Source: Tetracladium setigerum
Taxonomy: Eukaryota; Ascomycota; Leotiomycetes; Helotiales
Direction of reading: 5' to 3'
DNA: 64,000 bases
NCBI GenBank assembly: GCA_031472005.1
Contig: PZJY01000001.1
Coordinates: 1,302,001 to 1,366,000, forward strand
The position numbers were made by a program, and so were the translations under genes. Below, piece after piece: positions 12,137 to 24,038 of the stretch (its first letter is position 1; each line of letters starts with the position of its first letter). A model generated the notes under the pieces. The model was given only the letters and a program-made list of their open reading frames with translations, made no database searches and was not told where the DNA came from.

Positions 12137-12478
12137 TGTTGAAAATCAACGCGCAAATTAATTGAGAAATTGGGACAGTTAGTTGTGAAGTTTGGCGTTG
12201 TGTTTGACTTAATAAGAATAAAGTCAGAGGGAGCTGCTAGCAGCGGGCCGCCCCAGATTTCCCCAGACCGAGGTTGCAAAGCCGACGGTGGCCGCACCAT
12301 GACGGAGCTTGCCCTGGTGGCCGGCAACGACAACAGTGAATAAGATTCCCATTCTTTTGTTACCTCCCCTTATTCTCAATTCAATTTTTCTGAATCGACT
12401 TGTTTGCTAAAGTCCTCACAATCTAGAAGGCAAATCCAACAAAGCCTGTCTCCCTTCAATCCCAACTTCCCCCTCACA
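12137..12478. promoter_or_regulatory. Divergent promoter, MCC beta / isovaleryl-CoA dehydrogenase
   Basis: The 342 bp between the two start codons must drive both genes, which suggests co-regulation of consecutive leucine-degradation steps. The middle (about 12240-12330) is GC-rich and carries several CGG/CCG triplets, for example CCGACGGTGGCCG. Such triplets are the usual half-sites of Zn2Cys6 regulators; that role here is inference. Confidence 0.5.
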
Positions 12479-14325
12479 ATGGCAGCCACAAGCAGTAGAT
12501 TCCTTCGATCAGTGGCATCGCGCCCTGCAATGCCATCCACAAGATTATTCCTTAAATCCACGCCTTCATTATCAGCAATTCAAAGCAGAAACGCGTCTTC
12601 CAAGCACCCAAAAGACTTCGTTGCCCCCTCCCAATCCGAGCTGGAAGAACTTCGTGAGCGAGTCCAGGAGTTCACAAGGCGAGAGATACCCGAGGAGTTG
12701 GCAGCAAAGACAGATAGATCCAATGCATTTCCGAATGAGCTGTGGGAGAAGATGGGAGATGCTGGCTTTCTTGGAGTACGTTGTTAGGATTGTTTTGTCA
12801 TGTGGTGTTCTATTGAATACCCATAGAGCTAATTAATTGGGTATAGGTGACGGCGGACGAATCTGTGGATGGTGTTTCCTTGAACGGCCTTGCCATGGGT
12901 TATCAGGCCCATTGTGTGGTTATGGAGGAGATATCAAGAGCTTCTGGATCCATTGGTTTGAGGTAAGGCTTCTGACTTTATCTCGGTCACTCATTCTTTC
13001 GTTTGTCGGTGGCGGGGTATTCTGGCTGCAGCTCCTTATGCGATTTACCACCATGGATGAGGGCTGATTATTCATATTTGACAGCTATGCCGCACATTCA
13101 CAATTATGCGTAAATCAACTTCAACTCAACGGCAATCCAGATCAGAAAAAGAGATTCCTCCCTGGTCTCATCGCGGGGACGAAAATTGGCGCCTTGGCCA
13201 TGTCAGAAAGTGGTGCTGGAAGTGATGTTGTCAGCATGAGAACGACAGCAAAGGCTGTCGATGGAGGTTATTTACTGAACGGTATGCTACTCTTTATTCT
13301 TAACCTTTTTGATCATATTCAATGAAATTATAATGGCACTAAGACTCCAAATAACAGGGACCAAGATGTGGATCACCAACGGACCTGACGGTATGTTTAG
13401 AACCCATTCCTTGATATCTCGTGGCCATGATTGCTCATCTTCTCTCAGCAAATCTCATTGTAGTTTACGCAAAAACCGAACCAGACAAGGCGTCCAAGGG
13501 AATCACGGCATTTTTAGTTGAAAAGGACTTCAAAGGTTTCAGCTGTGCCCGAAAACTTGACAAAATGGGAATGCGTGGAAGTAACACCGGAGAACTTGTC
13601 TTTGAAGATGTTTTCGTCCCAAAAGAGAATGTTCTCGGCGAAATCAACAGAGGTGTAAAAGTGCTTATGGAAGGATTGGATCTCGAAAGACTTGTGCTTA
13701 GTGCTGGACCACTTGGTAAGGTTTCGCCCATGTCTCTATCCTCAACCAGGCACGCTAACTCTAGAGCTGCAATATAGGCATCATGCAAGCAACCATGGAT
13801 GTTACCCTCCCTTTCGTTCACCAGAGAAAGCAGTTCGGTCAGCCAATTGCTCACAATCAGCTGGTACAGGGCAAGATTGCCGATATGTATACAAAGCTCC
13901 AAGCATCGAGAGCGTACACATACGAGACTGCGAGAAAGGTTGATGAGCTTGGAGAGATTCGGACACAAGATTGCGCTGGCGCTATTCTGTACGCTGCTGA
14001 GCGCGCTACGGAGTGTACGCTCGACTGCATACAACTGCTCGGTGGCATGGGTTATGGTAAGTTCACATTTCTGTTCCCTCCATTCAAGACACGTCAACTT
14101 TGGATTATATTGGGAAAGTCCTAACGGTTCTGTTATAGTCGAGGAAATGCCAGCATCCCGTCTTCTGAGAGACGCAAAATTGTATGAGATTGGGGCCGGC
14201 ACATCGGAAATTAGAAGGATGGTAATTGGAAGGGTGAGACGTTACGAATCCTCAAAGCAAGAACTTGGCTAACCTTTACACCTTCACAGGCCTTCAACAA
14301 AGAGTACAGTAGCTTCTCTTCATGA
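12479..14325 (+). CDS. Isovaleryl-CoA dehydrogenase, mitochondrial
   Basis: Eight exons (12479-12775, 12847-12962, 13085-13281, 13358-13390, 13449-13715, 13778-14056, 14139-14233, 14290-14325) sum to 1320 bases, 439 residues. This is the normal length for the enzyme including its transit peptide (MAATSSRFLRSVASRP). Acyl-CoA dehydrogenase signatures are present: GLSYAAHSQLCVNQL, AMSESGAGSDVVSM, LNGTKMWITNGPDA and MGMRGSNTGEL. The catalytic glutamate lies in GLDLERLVLSAGPLG, the position used by isovaleryl-CoA dehydrogenases rather than by short- or medium-chain paralogues. The C-terminus has RLLRDAKLYEIGAGTSEIRR. It is an FAD enzyme passing electrons to ETF and converts isovaleryl-CoA to 3-methylcrotonyl-CoA, the substrate of the carboxylase encoded next to it. 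Confidence 0.95.
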
Positions 14326-15912
14326 GCGACTACCTTAAAATTAAATCAAAATAAAAACAATTCATGAAAAGACATTGATAAAAGTGATCAAGACGCTTCC
14401 ACTCATTCGTGTTGAATCTCTGTATTCCCATTCAATATATTTGTTCCTGTATTTCAATTTCGTCTTATTTGTGGGTAGCCCTTTTATCTTGCCCCTTTCC
14501 GTCATCCAACGATTGGCATTATATGTTTGATTTTCTTGGCAACGAACGCGTCCTCGTGGGGAAGAGGTCTACGCATTTCGTTTCTGTGTAGTTGCCTTGG
14601 AGTTGAATGATTCGTCGCTACGTTCGCTTTTGTTATGGTGAGAAGGTCGTCGTCGAGAGACATCTCTTGCTGATGTCGATGTTGATGTTGATGCTTTTGC
14701 GTTCGGTATTGCGATTTGGTGGATTGAAATCGTCGTTCTCGCTGTCAAGTTCGGTTCTAAAGTGAGCGAATCGAAGATATTCTTAGAGAGAGTTTTATTC
14801 AGGTGGAAGGATGATCATGATCATGTTGGATGTTGGCTGTGGTCTGGTGTCTTACTCAGAAGGGGGGAAGTGATATCGAATCTCTCGGAGAGGAACCTGG
14901 ATCATGAAGATCAAGACTGGGGTCGAGTCTGTAATCTAAATGTAACTTATAAATTAGCAAAAACTGAAGGTCGCCATCAACCTATCGTCGCGTCTATCCG
15001 CGACGTATATTTACCTTCAGCGTCACTTCACCTCCACCTTCACCTTCACCACTCATCACCTACTAGCGGCTCCAACGCGCTTAAATCGCGGCACGAAACT
15101 TTCAAATTAAATTCCATTCAATACTTATATAGATTCCAATAAGCTCAATTCACATTAACAATTCCCCAACACGCAGAAAACATTTTCCACTTGAGCCAAT
15201 CAGTTCATTCGAGAGTTTCCAGATCTTTTGCTTTCATTCTTATATAACGATGACGGACAGTTCGCAATGAATTCTAGGCTACATTTGTTGGAAAATGCAA
15301 TTTCAGACATTGTTGATCGAAGCGTTGGAAAAAAGCTAGCTCCTATTATTCTTTAGGATAATTTGGGGCTTTAGGACATTTGGGGTATAAAGGGGTTTAG
15401 AGAGAGTCAATACAATCACATTCTATCAGAGTGTGGTTGATTGGCTCTTAAGCTTTTGCTAATTTTTTAAATTGTTTTTTTAGACCTTTTAATTTTCAAT
15501 ATTTTTAGTTATTTGTTTATGGTTGAAGGGGAGGGGAGGTGAATGTTGACAACATCCTCGACTTTTCGCTTAGGTCTGGGTCTTGGCGGGGATGTGCCAG
15601 TGCCTTGAGGGTATCGAGGTGAGACGTTGTGGGAGGTAGAGCATATCATTTTTTATAGTCATAATAACCTGTGTGGGATCGATTGATTTGGTATTTCACG
15701 TTACTGTTGCGGTATGTGACAACTATCTACGAGACCACATGTCATTCAGGTCAGTCCAATTTGTATCGTTGGGATTATTTCGCATTAAACAACACCAAGT
15801 TTATGAATATCTCTAGAACAATACGGTCTTCTCTTTCTATCAATTATTCACGCATTAAACTTCTTCAAGTATCTCTCAAATACATGGCCACGACAAGGTC
15901 AAGCCCCGGCGC
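14326..15912. other. AT-rich intergenic, no gene seen
   Basis: These 1.6 kb separate convergent genes (IVD and the leftward SDR). The stretch is AT-rich with T-runs at 15470-15520 and short dyads such as GATCATGATCATG near 14810. No open frame resembles a protein and no mobile-element ends are evident. Confidence 0.5.
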
Positions 15913-16709
15913 TTAATATTCCAAAATATCAACATCCCCCCTCCACTCTTCCTTCTCCTGTTCATAAACCTCCCAAAATTTCTTCGCCACAATCTTTGGG
16001 CTGAAAAACTCGCTCTTGGGGCTAATTCTTCCTCCCACATTCACCAAAGCGATGTGAACATCCGGGTACGTCAATTGCAAACTCAGCACCAGGTTTCGCT
16101 GCGCGGCTTTGACAAGGGAGAGAGAGAACATTTGGGGAATGGGATGTTGCCAGAGGAGACTGCTTGTTATGAGAAGGGTTGGCTTGTCGATTAGCTTTTG
16201 GTTTTGAAGGATGGGAATGGCCCAGGTGGCGGTTGTGTGGAGGGCAACTGTTGTTGTCTGTTTTTTGGGGGAGTGTTAGTTTTGATGTACCAGCGGACGG
16301 GAAGGAGGGTAGGAGGAGGAGGAGGAGGAGGAGGAGGAGGAGGAGGAGGAAAGAAGTTACCAACCTTGAAATCTTGCAACATCTCATTCTCATCAAATTC
16401 AAGCAGCGTGCTCAAATCCACTCGTGCTGCATTAAACAACACACAAGAGACATCTCCAAACTTCTCGACCTCGGAAAGAACTTTGTTGAAGGCAGGGGTG
16501 TTGGTGATATCTACTGCCCATGTCTTGACAGTAATTTGTCTTCCAGTTGACCAAACTGCTTCGAGTAGTGTCTTTCTGTCGTGATCGAGGCGATCGGTGT
16601 TTCGGGAGATGAGGGCGATGTTGTTAAATTTGTTTTGGGCGAAGAGAGTTGCTGTTGTAATTCCTACGCCGGGTCCACTTCCGATGATGACGAGAGTTGA
16701 GGAAGACAT
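15913..16709 (-). CDS. Short-chain dehydrogenase-like protein lacking the usual catalytic Tyr
   Basis: Two exons (16709-16365 and 16257-15913) give 229 residues. The N-terminus has a Rossmann nucleotide-binding loop, VIIGSGPGVGITTA, close to the TGxxxGxG of SDRs, and continues through LISRNTDRL and VDITNTPAF. In place of the YxxxK active site the sequence reads MFSLSLVKAAQRNL, keeping the lysine but with Leu where Tyr is expected. Some fungal SDR-like proteins of this size share such changes, so it may be a non-classical reductase or have lost activity. The intron (16258-16364) contains a GGA/AGG microsatellite. The substrate is unknown; it lies inside the leucine-degradation block. Confidence 0.75.
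16311..16350. repeat. (AGG)n microsatellite, about 13 units
   Basis: An uninterrupted AGG/GGA tract inside the intron of the leftward SDR. On the transcribed strand it becomes CCT repeats, a long pyrimidine tract between donor and branch site. Confidence 0.9.
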
Positions 16710-17837
16710 CTTTCTCGTACTTTGATTCAGTGATATTTTTTGTGTGGAATGAGAAATTCAAAGAGAGCTTGAATGATTGAACTATAAGAGTGAAGGGAAA
16801 TGGCTCGAGTAAATATACATCCCTCCAGATCATCAGTCTAGGAACAATGCTCGTAACCTGGTCGTCAGTTGGACCTGTATTTGTGTCGCAACCTCCGGCT
16901 CGGCACTTTGTTCGTGTCGCGGCCAATTACTCCAAAATAATATTTAAGTGTAATTTTGCTGTACTCCATGCGTTCATGGTCAAATTTAGATTGCCATATT
17001 GAACTTTTGGTGAGATTTCGAAGAGGCTTTAGCTGGAGGAAAGCCCCACTCGTTTCGATATCGAATTGCCGACGCTCATCATGGACAGGCTACGAGTTAT
17101 TCAACAAGAGATCAGTAGGCAGCTGGCTGTCTACTTCAAACCTAAAGAAAATAACTCAACTCACTAGAAACTACCCTAAAACATGAGAAAATACCCCAAC
17201 ACAGGAATATTTACCCCAAGTCATGAGCATCTGCTCAAGCGGATGAGAAACTACCCCAACGCGGAATATCTACCCCAAGTTATCCAAGATTACCTCGTCG
17301 GTAACTACCCCAACCCGTGGGAAATATAGCAGTAAGCACTTGCCAAAAGCTAATCCGCAGCCCTTATGATGACCATATCGATTGCAGATGCGGGGAAGGT
17401 TTATTTCGACGGTTTTATTTCCGCCGAACGGTGGCATCCCGCCCCTCACGAGAATTGAGAGTATACGAAGAGTCAAGATCCCACATCTTCCAAACGAGCG
17501 CTTTCTTCATTTCAAATGCAAATTTTCTGGCCACCAGTTTGCAACTAGCTAAATTTTTTGGCTTGGTAGATTAGGGCATTGCTCGAAAGAATATCAGGCT
17601 ACAGTCTGAGAGCATTCGGGTAGGAATAGCTTACTTGCTTACAGGCATGCGTGCTGACGTTTCGCCATGTGAGAGGCAAACCTCAGGTCAAAAAATATCA
17701 CATTAGGGCTGCCGTCTCGCTCGATAAGTTTCAAATATACCTGTCGTCAAATTCCTTCCTAAAATATTCGTGTTACTTCTAAACCAATACCACTACCAAC
17801 CATATCTTAGAGCTCTAAAACCAAAACCACCACAAAA
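16710..17837. other. Divergent intergenic region with TACCCCAA repeats
   Basis: This 1.1 kb lies between the divergent SDR and acyl-CoA dehydrogenase-like genes. Its middle (17160-17315) carries several copies of TACCCCAA within an imperfect longer repeat, listed separately. The remainder shows no coding signal; the 85-residue frame at 17317 has no recognisable feature. Confidence 0.5.
17183..17280. repeat. Imperfect direct repeat with TACCCCAA cores
   Basis: Two copies of about 39 bp, 17183-17221 and 17243-17280, share the order ATGAGAAA, TACCCCAAC, GGAATAT, TACCCCAAGT. The period is about 60 bp. Further single cores lie at about 17171 (CTACCCTAAA) and 17303 (CTACCCCAAC). Confidence 0.8.
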
Positions 17838-19250
17838 ATGATCGACTTCACACTCTCCCCATCTCAAAACTCTGTTCGAACCAAGGTTTTCTCTCTTTCA
17901 AAATCCATCCTCTCAACTGCCTCAAAAACCTACTCAGTCCATCTCACCCAACAAGAACGCTTCCTCGCACTCAAACCCTTCTACGAACGCGCCACCACCG
18001 CCGGCCTCCTCGCCTCACTTATTCCCCAAAAACATGGCGGGACAGGCGGCACGCTTCTCGAAGCCGCAATCATGGCCGAGGAAATGTGCAAGATTGATCG
18101 AAGTTTGAGCCTGACATTTTTTGCAACAGGAAGTGGATTGGGTCCGTTGTTGGCTTGTGGGAGTGTCGAGCAGAAAGAGGTATTTTTGAAACCATTTTTG
18201 GAGGCTGGAGCAGCACCCGTGGCGAGTTTGTTGCATAGTGAGCCTGAGGGGACGGCGAATTGGTTGGAGGTGGGTGGCCAGGGGTTGAAAACTGTTGCGA
18301 GGAGGGAGGGAAGTGAGTGGGTTATTGATGGGGAGAAGGTAGGTATTTACATATTCACTAATTCGTTCCTTACATGTGGGAATTGAGGTGCTGATAAATT
18401 TATAGATATGGGCAACAAATTGCTCGGGCTGGGATGACAAGGGAGCTGATCTTCAATGTGTGGTTTGTAGGTATTCTGAAGATGGATCAACGCAATCTTC
18501 CGCTCCGAATCCAGTAGATGAAATCTTGATCCTGGCTGTCACACGTCAAGATATAGCAAAAAATGGCCCAGATGGATATACGGTCGTCAGACATGTCTCT
18601 ACTTCAGGCTTCTCTTCAACCTCTGGCCCACATGTAAAGTTCACTTCCTTCCGAGTTCCAGCCTTCAATCTCCTCGCCGAACCCGGAAAAGGCGCGGATG
18701 TTGTAATAAGAGGTTTCACCTCGTCAGCTGCACTGGTAGCTGCAGTATCCACCGGTATTATGGCGGCTACTTTTGAGGCAGCATTGGACTTTGCGAGGAG
18801 TGACAAAAGAGGCAGCACGACAGGATTGCTTGGTCGTCAGAGCGTGGTGGATTTATTAATGGACATCAAGATGAGAACTGATGCAGCGAGAAGTATGGCT
18901 TGGAAGGCATGTCATGCTCTCGAGAATGGGAAGGGTGGTGAATTGGCCTATGAAGCGAAGATTTTCTGTTCGGAGCTGGCTGTTAAGTGTGTGACTGATG
19001 CGATGTTGGTAGTTGGAGTGTAAGGTCCCCCTGCACTTTATGTGTTCGACAAACTTGACACGAACTAATTCTTCTTAGGTTGAGTGTTGATACTGAAAGT
19101 GTGTTTCCAGGGCTGTTGAATGATGCTGTAGCGTTGACATTGATTAATGGGGGCAATGTGGGCGTGCGAAGACGACAGCTTGAGGCCCTGATTTCTGCGG
19201 GTGGATATCATCCGTGGGCATCAACGTACGATACATTTGGCCAGAATTGA
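17838..19250 (+). CDS. Acyl-CoA dehydrogenase-fold flavoprotein, divergent
   Basis: Three exons (17838-18338, 18406-19019, 19079-19250) give 428 residues. The fold follows acyl-CoA dehydrogenases: an N-terminal helical domain (IPQKHGGTGGTLLEAAIMAEEM), a middle segment HSEPEGTANW and WVIDGEKIWATN, and a C-terminal helical bundle with GLLGRQSVVDLLMDIKMRTDAAR and a GGNVGVRRRQ end. The middle motif departs from the AMSEPGAGSD of beta-oxidation enzymes, and I cannot place a catalytic glutamate with confidence. Relatives with this look include nitroalkane oxidase-like and flavin monooxygenase-like members, so the substrate need not be an acyl-CoA. There is no clear mitochondrial leader. It sits between two SDR genes within the leucine-catabolism block. 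Confidence 0.8.
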
Positions 19251-19991
19251 AGCTCAAGTATCTTGTACAGTAACGTGCGTTTCATTCCAAAGATTGAGAG
19301 TATGATAGACAAGTTCGGTCTCTCAATTGTCGGAATATCAACAATGCTTGACTTTGGGCGAGCCTTTTTCAAAGCTACTGTAAAATAAATTAAATAATTA
19401 TTGATAATTAAAATAAGATCGATAAACTTAACTCCGAGATAGCTAAGATATAGGAACAGAGGGAAAGCTCCAACTTACTTGGCATGGGAGGGCATGGGAG
19501 GGCATGATTTATTGATTAATGATGAGCCCGACCTCGCCAAAATTCAACTGCCAATCAACTAACGGCTTCATCCAACAATAAATATATTATGATCACTCCC
19601 GAGAATCTTAGTAGCTCGATTTTAATTTATGATCATGCCCTATCTACACAAATTTCAAGAGCAACTAACTGATTCATTATTCAAATTCGAATTGTATTAT
19701 GATATATCGAGCGATCGAAGTTTAATCTTTGAACTGAGATTTTTCGCACAAAGGCAATCGTGATGAACCACTAATCAATTGAGTATCAAGGCTTCCAACC
19801 CGTATTTGGTTGAGACGAAGCTACATTCAAAACAGACGAACAAGGGATGGAAGACCGAGAGAATATGTATATATATGGGATATGATCCAGAGTCCAAACC
19901 TTTCTGAAAAGCATCCAAAAATCACTTGATCGTCTATCTATACACTAAACTCCCATTTCAATCCAGCAAAAACTCAGTTCCAAACGTCAAA
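19251..19991. other. Intergenic, AT-rich
   Basis: AT-rich stretch containing a triplicated GGCATGGGAG unit at 19481-19507 and TAATTATTGATAATTA near 19395. It probably contains the terminator of the upstream gene and the promoter of the SDR. Confidence 0.5.
19481..19507. repeat. GGCATGGGAG tandem repeat, about 2.7 copies
   Basis: Two perfect 10 bp units followed by a partial third unit (GGCATGA). Confidence 0.85.
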
Positions 19992-21121
19992 ATGACGAAT
20001 CTAACCGTTTCATCATGGCCTACCCCATTCACCTCCAAGCTCCACACAGACACCTACGCTGCAATCGACCCATCATCCCCTCGCCTCTCAACAGCTGGAA
20101 AGTCCATCTTAATAACAGGAGGAGGTTCCGGAATCGGTCCTGAAATCGCAAGATCCTTCGCCATCTCCGGCGCAGCAGCCATATCCCTCGTAGGACGAAC
20201 AGAAACGACTCTCATCTCAACCAAACACAAACTCGAGCAAGAATTCCCCCAAACCAAGTTCTTCACATTTGTTGCCGATATTGTTGACAAAGTGGCTTTG
20301 GATGCGGCATTTGATGGATCTGTTGCCGCTGCTGGATTGATCGATGTCCTTGTTGCTAATGCTGGTGTGATGACGGATCTCTTGCCGCTCGCGAAATCCA
20401 ACGCGGAGGATTGGGATTATAGTGTCGACGTTAATATCAGAGGAAGTTACAATACCATAACGGCTTTTCTTCGAAGTGCTGCAAAGAACGCGGCAGTTGT
20501 TCACGTTACTACTGGAATACTTAGTCTTCAGTTTATTCCCGGTCAGGCAGTCTACCGTAAGATGATTCCACAAGAGCGTTGAGAGTGAAGTTGCAGGCTA
20601 ACTGAATTAGACGTCTCTAAGCTAGCAGGTGCGAAGATCTTTGAGTATCTTCACCATGAGCACCCGGATATATTTGTTCTCAATGGTATGTTTTATTGTT
20701 CCCTGAGACTTAGATGTCAACTCAAACTTACATCCAAATAGTGCACCCTGGTGTTCAAAAGACAGCCATGGACGCCAAGATTCTAGATGCAGGAATATCT
20801 CTTCCGTATGATACAAGTAGGTCGCAAGCTCTCGAAGCTTTATAAAGGGGAGTGGAGTTAACTTGGAGTAGTTCGTCTGCCAAGTGATTTCATCGTGTGG
20901 GCTGTCTCCGAGGAAGCAAAGCCATTCAATGGCAAATTGCTTTGGTGCCACTGGGACGTTGAGGAGCTCAAGGCTAGGAAGAAGGAGATTGAGGGTACCG
21001 ATAACTTCCAGCTAGGTCTCATTGGTAAGTTTAAATTTCTTGGAAGTTTCCTGCTACCTTCTACTCACCATGTGTTCACCATGTGTTCACCATGTGTTCC
21101 TTTTGTTGGACAGCAACCTGA
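19992..21121 (+). CDS. Short-chain dehydrogenase/reductase (fungal type), 291 aa
   Basis: Five exons: 19992-20556, 20611-20685, 20742-20816, 20872-21024 and 21114-21121. The last exon supplies only the final codons and the stop. The NAD(P)-binding motif is ITGGGSGIGPEIA, NAG appears in LVANAGVMTD, and the active site YHVSK is created by the first splice. NVHPGVQKTAM follows, as in classical SDRs. Its length and end (FQLGLIAT) resemble fungal secondary-metabolism or detoxification SDRs. The substrate is unknown. The last intron holds a triplicated CACCATGTGTT unit (about 21066-21100). It is transcribed in the same direction as the flavoprotein upstream, 740 bp away. Confidence 0.85.
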
Positions 21122-22030
21122 GCTTCCGAGGGGGATTGGCCACATAATCTTGGAAAAGAGGAAGGCTAACTCCAGTCATTGGTACTTAGGATGGCCAAGC
21201 TTATTGTGAGCGGGACTGAAGTGAAGGCAAAAGATTCTTCGGCATACAGATGGTGGAGACCAAATCGTTATTGGGCGAGGAACCATAGTCAGATCAGACG
21301 TGCGTGTGGGAACAAGAAATCTTAGTAAATTAAAGGGTTCTTCAATATAAAATGAATGGTCAACATTTATTAGCATGCAATGAAGTTGGCTGAAGCTGTG
21401 AGATTGGTGATGTTGGCAAGTTGCTTGAAGCGAGGAGGCGACGTCTTTGCAGTTTTGGAACTGCAGATTTACTCGGTGGAGTTCTCCATTTCAAGATTAG
21501 CATTGAGTGTAGCAAATGCTATCATCACTTGCTTTCATTTTATTCTTGGCCTATGGTTTAGGAAATGTGAAGTTCTCCCTCCTTTTCTTTGCCCTTTTGC
21601 GTGTAGAATCTCAATTTGTACCGGGAAAAAGAAAAGACTGAACCTTGCGAGCATGCATGCCTTTCGGCGTATACGCGCAATTAAAACCTCCAAATTCGGG
21701 GTGTTTTTCTAGTTAACAGAGGGGGCATCACTCCAAGCAAAATTCCATGTTGCTTCGGCTATAACGACCTGCTTCAGTCAGCAAATCCGAAAGTAAGATG
21801 ATCTCGTAAGCTGGACCTTAGACAAGATAAAGGACAAGCTTACTTGGGCTTACTTAATAAAGCTCCTCAGGATGTTAATCAAATATATCCAGAGATTATC
21901 TAAATCCAATCTTTAAATTTCATAACCTACACGTTTTCCCCCTCATAGTCATTCATCCCTTGTGTTTTGTGCCACATTAATTAAGTTCGTCTTACCAATT
22001 TGATATTTCCAACAACAATTTCAACAGTTT
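21122..22030. other. Intergenic, promoter of bZIP gene
   Basis: About 0.9 kb, AT-rich, with no coding signal. It separates the SDR from the bZIP gene on the same strand. Confidence 0.5.
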
Positions 22031-23445
22031 ATGAGTACAGCGATCATGGAGAGGAAAAACAAAAGTGGTCCTACGGTGCGGACTCGAGGAAGACCACGCA
22101 AAGACACCGCCAATGAGCCTCAAGAAGACGTGGGTACTCTTTCCTTCTTCTCTCCCTCGAGTAACTTCGTTCCAACCGAGCACAGAAACGAGAGAGAGCG
22201 CGGAAAGCCCAAAAGAACTATCAACTCAGAAAACAAGCGGGAAACGACTTTCTCAAAGAACGGGTGGCATTTCTGGAGAAAGCGATCGAAAACATGAGCA
22301 ATGAATTCATTGGACTTGGTGATCGGATTGTGACGCCACGAGCGCAAGACCAGATATTGCTTGATTTAAAAAACACAACAGAAAGGTTTCTTGAAATAGC
22401 TCGAGCGACAGAATCAGATGAAAGCGCACGAGAAGGTACAGCTGATAGCGAGACAACGGAGAGGATATTCAGGACAGAATTGGCGACAACTACGCTTCAG
22501 ACAAAGCAGATTCTTAGGAAGTACTCGGAAGATGTACCTAGTGCAGTCCGATCAGTAACATCACTTTCTAATTACGATCCTGAATTTCTCCCTGTGTCTC
22601 AAAGTTCCAAATGGAGTCCTCGAATCGGCTATGGATTGATGGGAGCTTTACCTGGGAACTGGGATCCAAATCCAGAAGCAATATGGAAAACCTACTCCGT
22701 GGCCGGACCCAATTCTTTTGCCATGCGAATATATTCTGAATCCCTCAAGCTACTGCTCAACATGATCAGAGGTCAAGCCACTATGCCCGGAATTCTCCCA
22801 ATTTTAGGGAGGTTTCGCTTTCGACACGAAGACCCTCGATTACTAGTCGGACACTTGGAAGACCACCTCTCCAAAATTGCAGAAATAGCACCGCGAGAGG
22901 ACGAGGTTCAATCTTGTGCAGTTGTGTTACATGGTCCCTTAGATGCTGCAATGTCAAGCTCTCTTCGACGAGCCATCTTTAAAGACGTTAGGGCGGAATT
23001 GGGCATGATTGAGGGATGGCTCGATCCCTTCCACGCACAGGAATATCTTGTCGAGCGATGGCAGATGCAACTTACATCCGACTCGGCTCAGATATCAACA
23101 CAAACATTGCGCTTTTTCAACATAGCGATCCCAGATCTGCGACAGCAACAGGTCGCTCTTCAGAGCAACATTGCATCATACTACCAGCACCCACGTCAAC
23201 ACCCGTTTCTCTTGACAGACAACCAGGTTATGGCAGAACGGGAGATGCAAACCTTTCTGGCACCATGGAGTCAAGAGTTTAATCTTGTGATCAACGCGCA
23301 GCCTTTGTCGCAAGCGATTGTAAGCGAGTCGATTTGTTTTGGGGAGGGGCCGAGATTCTTCAAGGGGAATATGGATAGGGCTGTTATTGCGTTTTTGTCG
23401 GGCATATCGAGTCTGAGTGAAGTGCTGACTTTTCCAATCTTTTGA
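22031..23445 (+). CDS. bZIP-type transcription factor
   Basis: Two exons (22031-22129, 22186-23445) encode 452 residues. Splicing out 22130-22185 joins PQED to KRERARKAQKNYQLRKQ, a fungal bZIP basic region of the RxxQxxYRxRK kind, followed by FLKERVAFLEKAIENMSNEF as a short heptad zipper. Exon 1 carries an AT-hook-like RTRGRPRK just before the basic region. The long C-terminal part (LKLLLNMIRGQATMPG, RFRFRHEDPRLLVGH) resembles the conserved tail of many Pezizomycotina bZIP proteins. It lies in the middle of the leucine-catabolism block, so a local regulator is a reasonable inference without direct evidence. An alternative start is the ATG at 22046. Confidence 0.8.
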
Positions 23446-24038
23446 GAGAAAGGAAGTGGGAGAGTTGGTTTTGAGGAGTAGTGAAATTGGCCTCCTTGGT
23501 TAGAGGGGACAGACATATCTTGGTTGATATTGGAATGTGAATTCTGCAAGATCTTAGTTAGAATTGATTAGATCAATAAAATTATTTCCATGGACAGAAT
23601 ATCCTCAAAACTTACATTTAATCGGTGTATGATGTTCAATTGAAGAAATTGAAGCTGATTGATAAAATCCCTACCTCCCTCTGAATATAGAGTTCTGCTG
23701 TCATGTCCATCTTTGTTTTTTTACTCAACCTCGTCAAATGCCCCCTGACGGCTCTGTGACTTCTCCTTTTCTTTCCCCTCCCCCACAAACCCCACAAATC
23801 CACCCCCTCCTCCGTCATCTTTCCAGTATAACTGAGCCCGGTCTCAGAGTTGCGCAGCACTTGTAGGCCGAGGTCTGACATCGTCCGTCTAAAGCCGCTC
23901 CTAGCCATCCACACTTGTTGCTTGCTTTACTTACTTCCAGTATTTGTCTTCATCAACACAGAAAACTCCTAGGAATGAATTCTCCCCCAAAGACGAAGAC
24001 GAAGTCAATTCATTTCATCCTCGCAATATATTCTCACA
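23446..24038. other. Intergenic, promoter of MCC alpha
   Basis: A 0.6 kb stretch with CT-rich and CCCC-containing segments (23750-23820) before the MCC alpha start. No coding signal. Confidence 0.5.

Noticed and set aside
13465..14202. 245-codon minus-strand frame opposite isovaleryl-CoA dehydrogenase
   Set aside because: Antisense shadow spanning known exons and introns.
16311..16350. AGG microsatellite as a coding Gly/Arg run
   Set aside because: The gene on the opposite strand splices across it; frames through the tract break SDR continuity.
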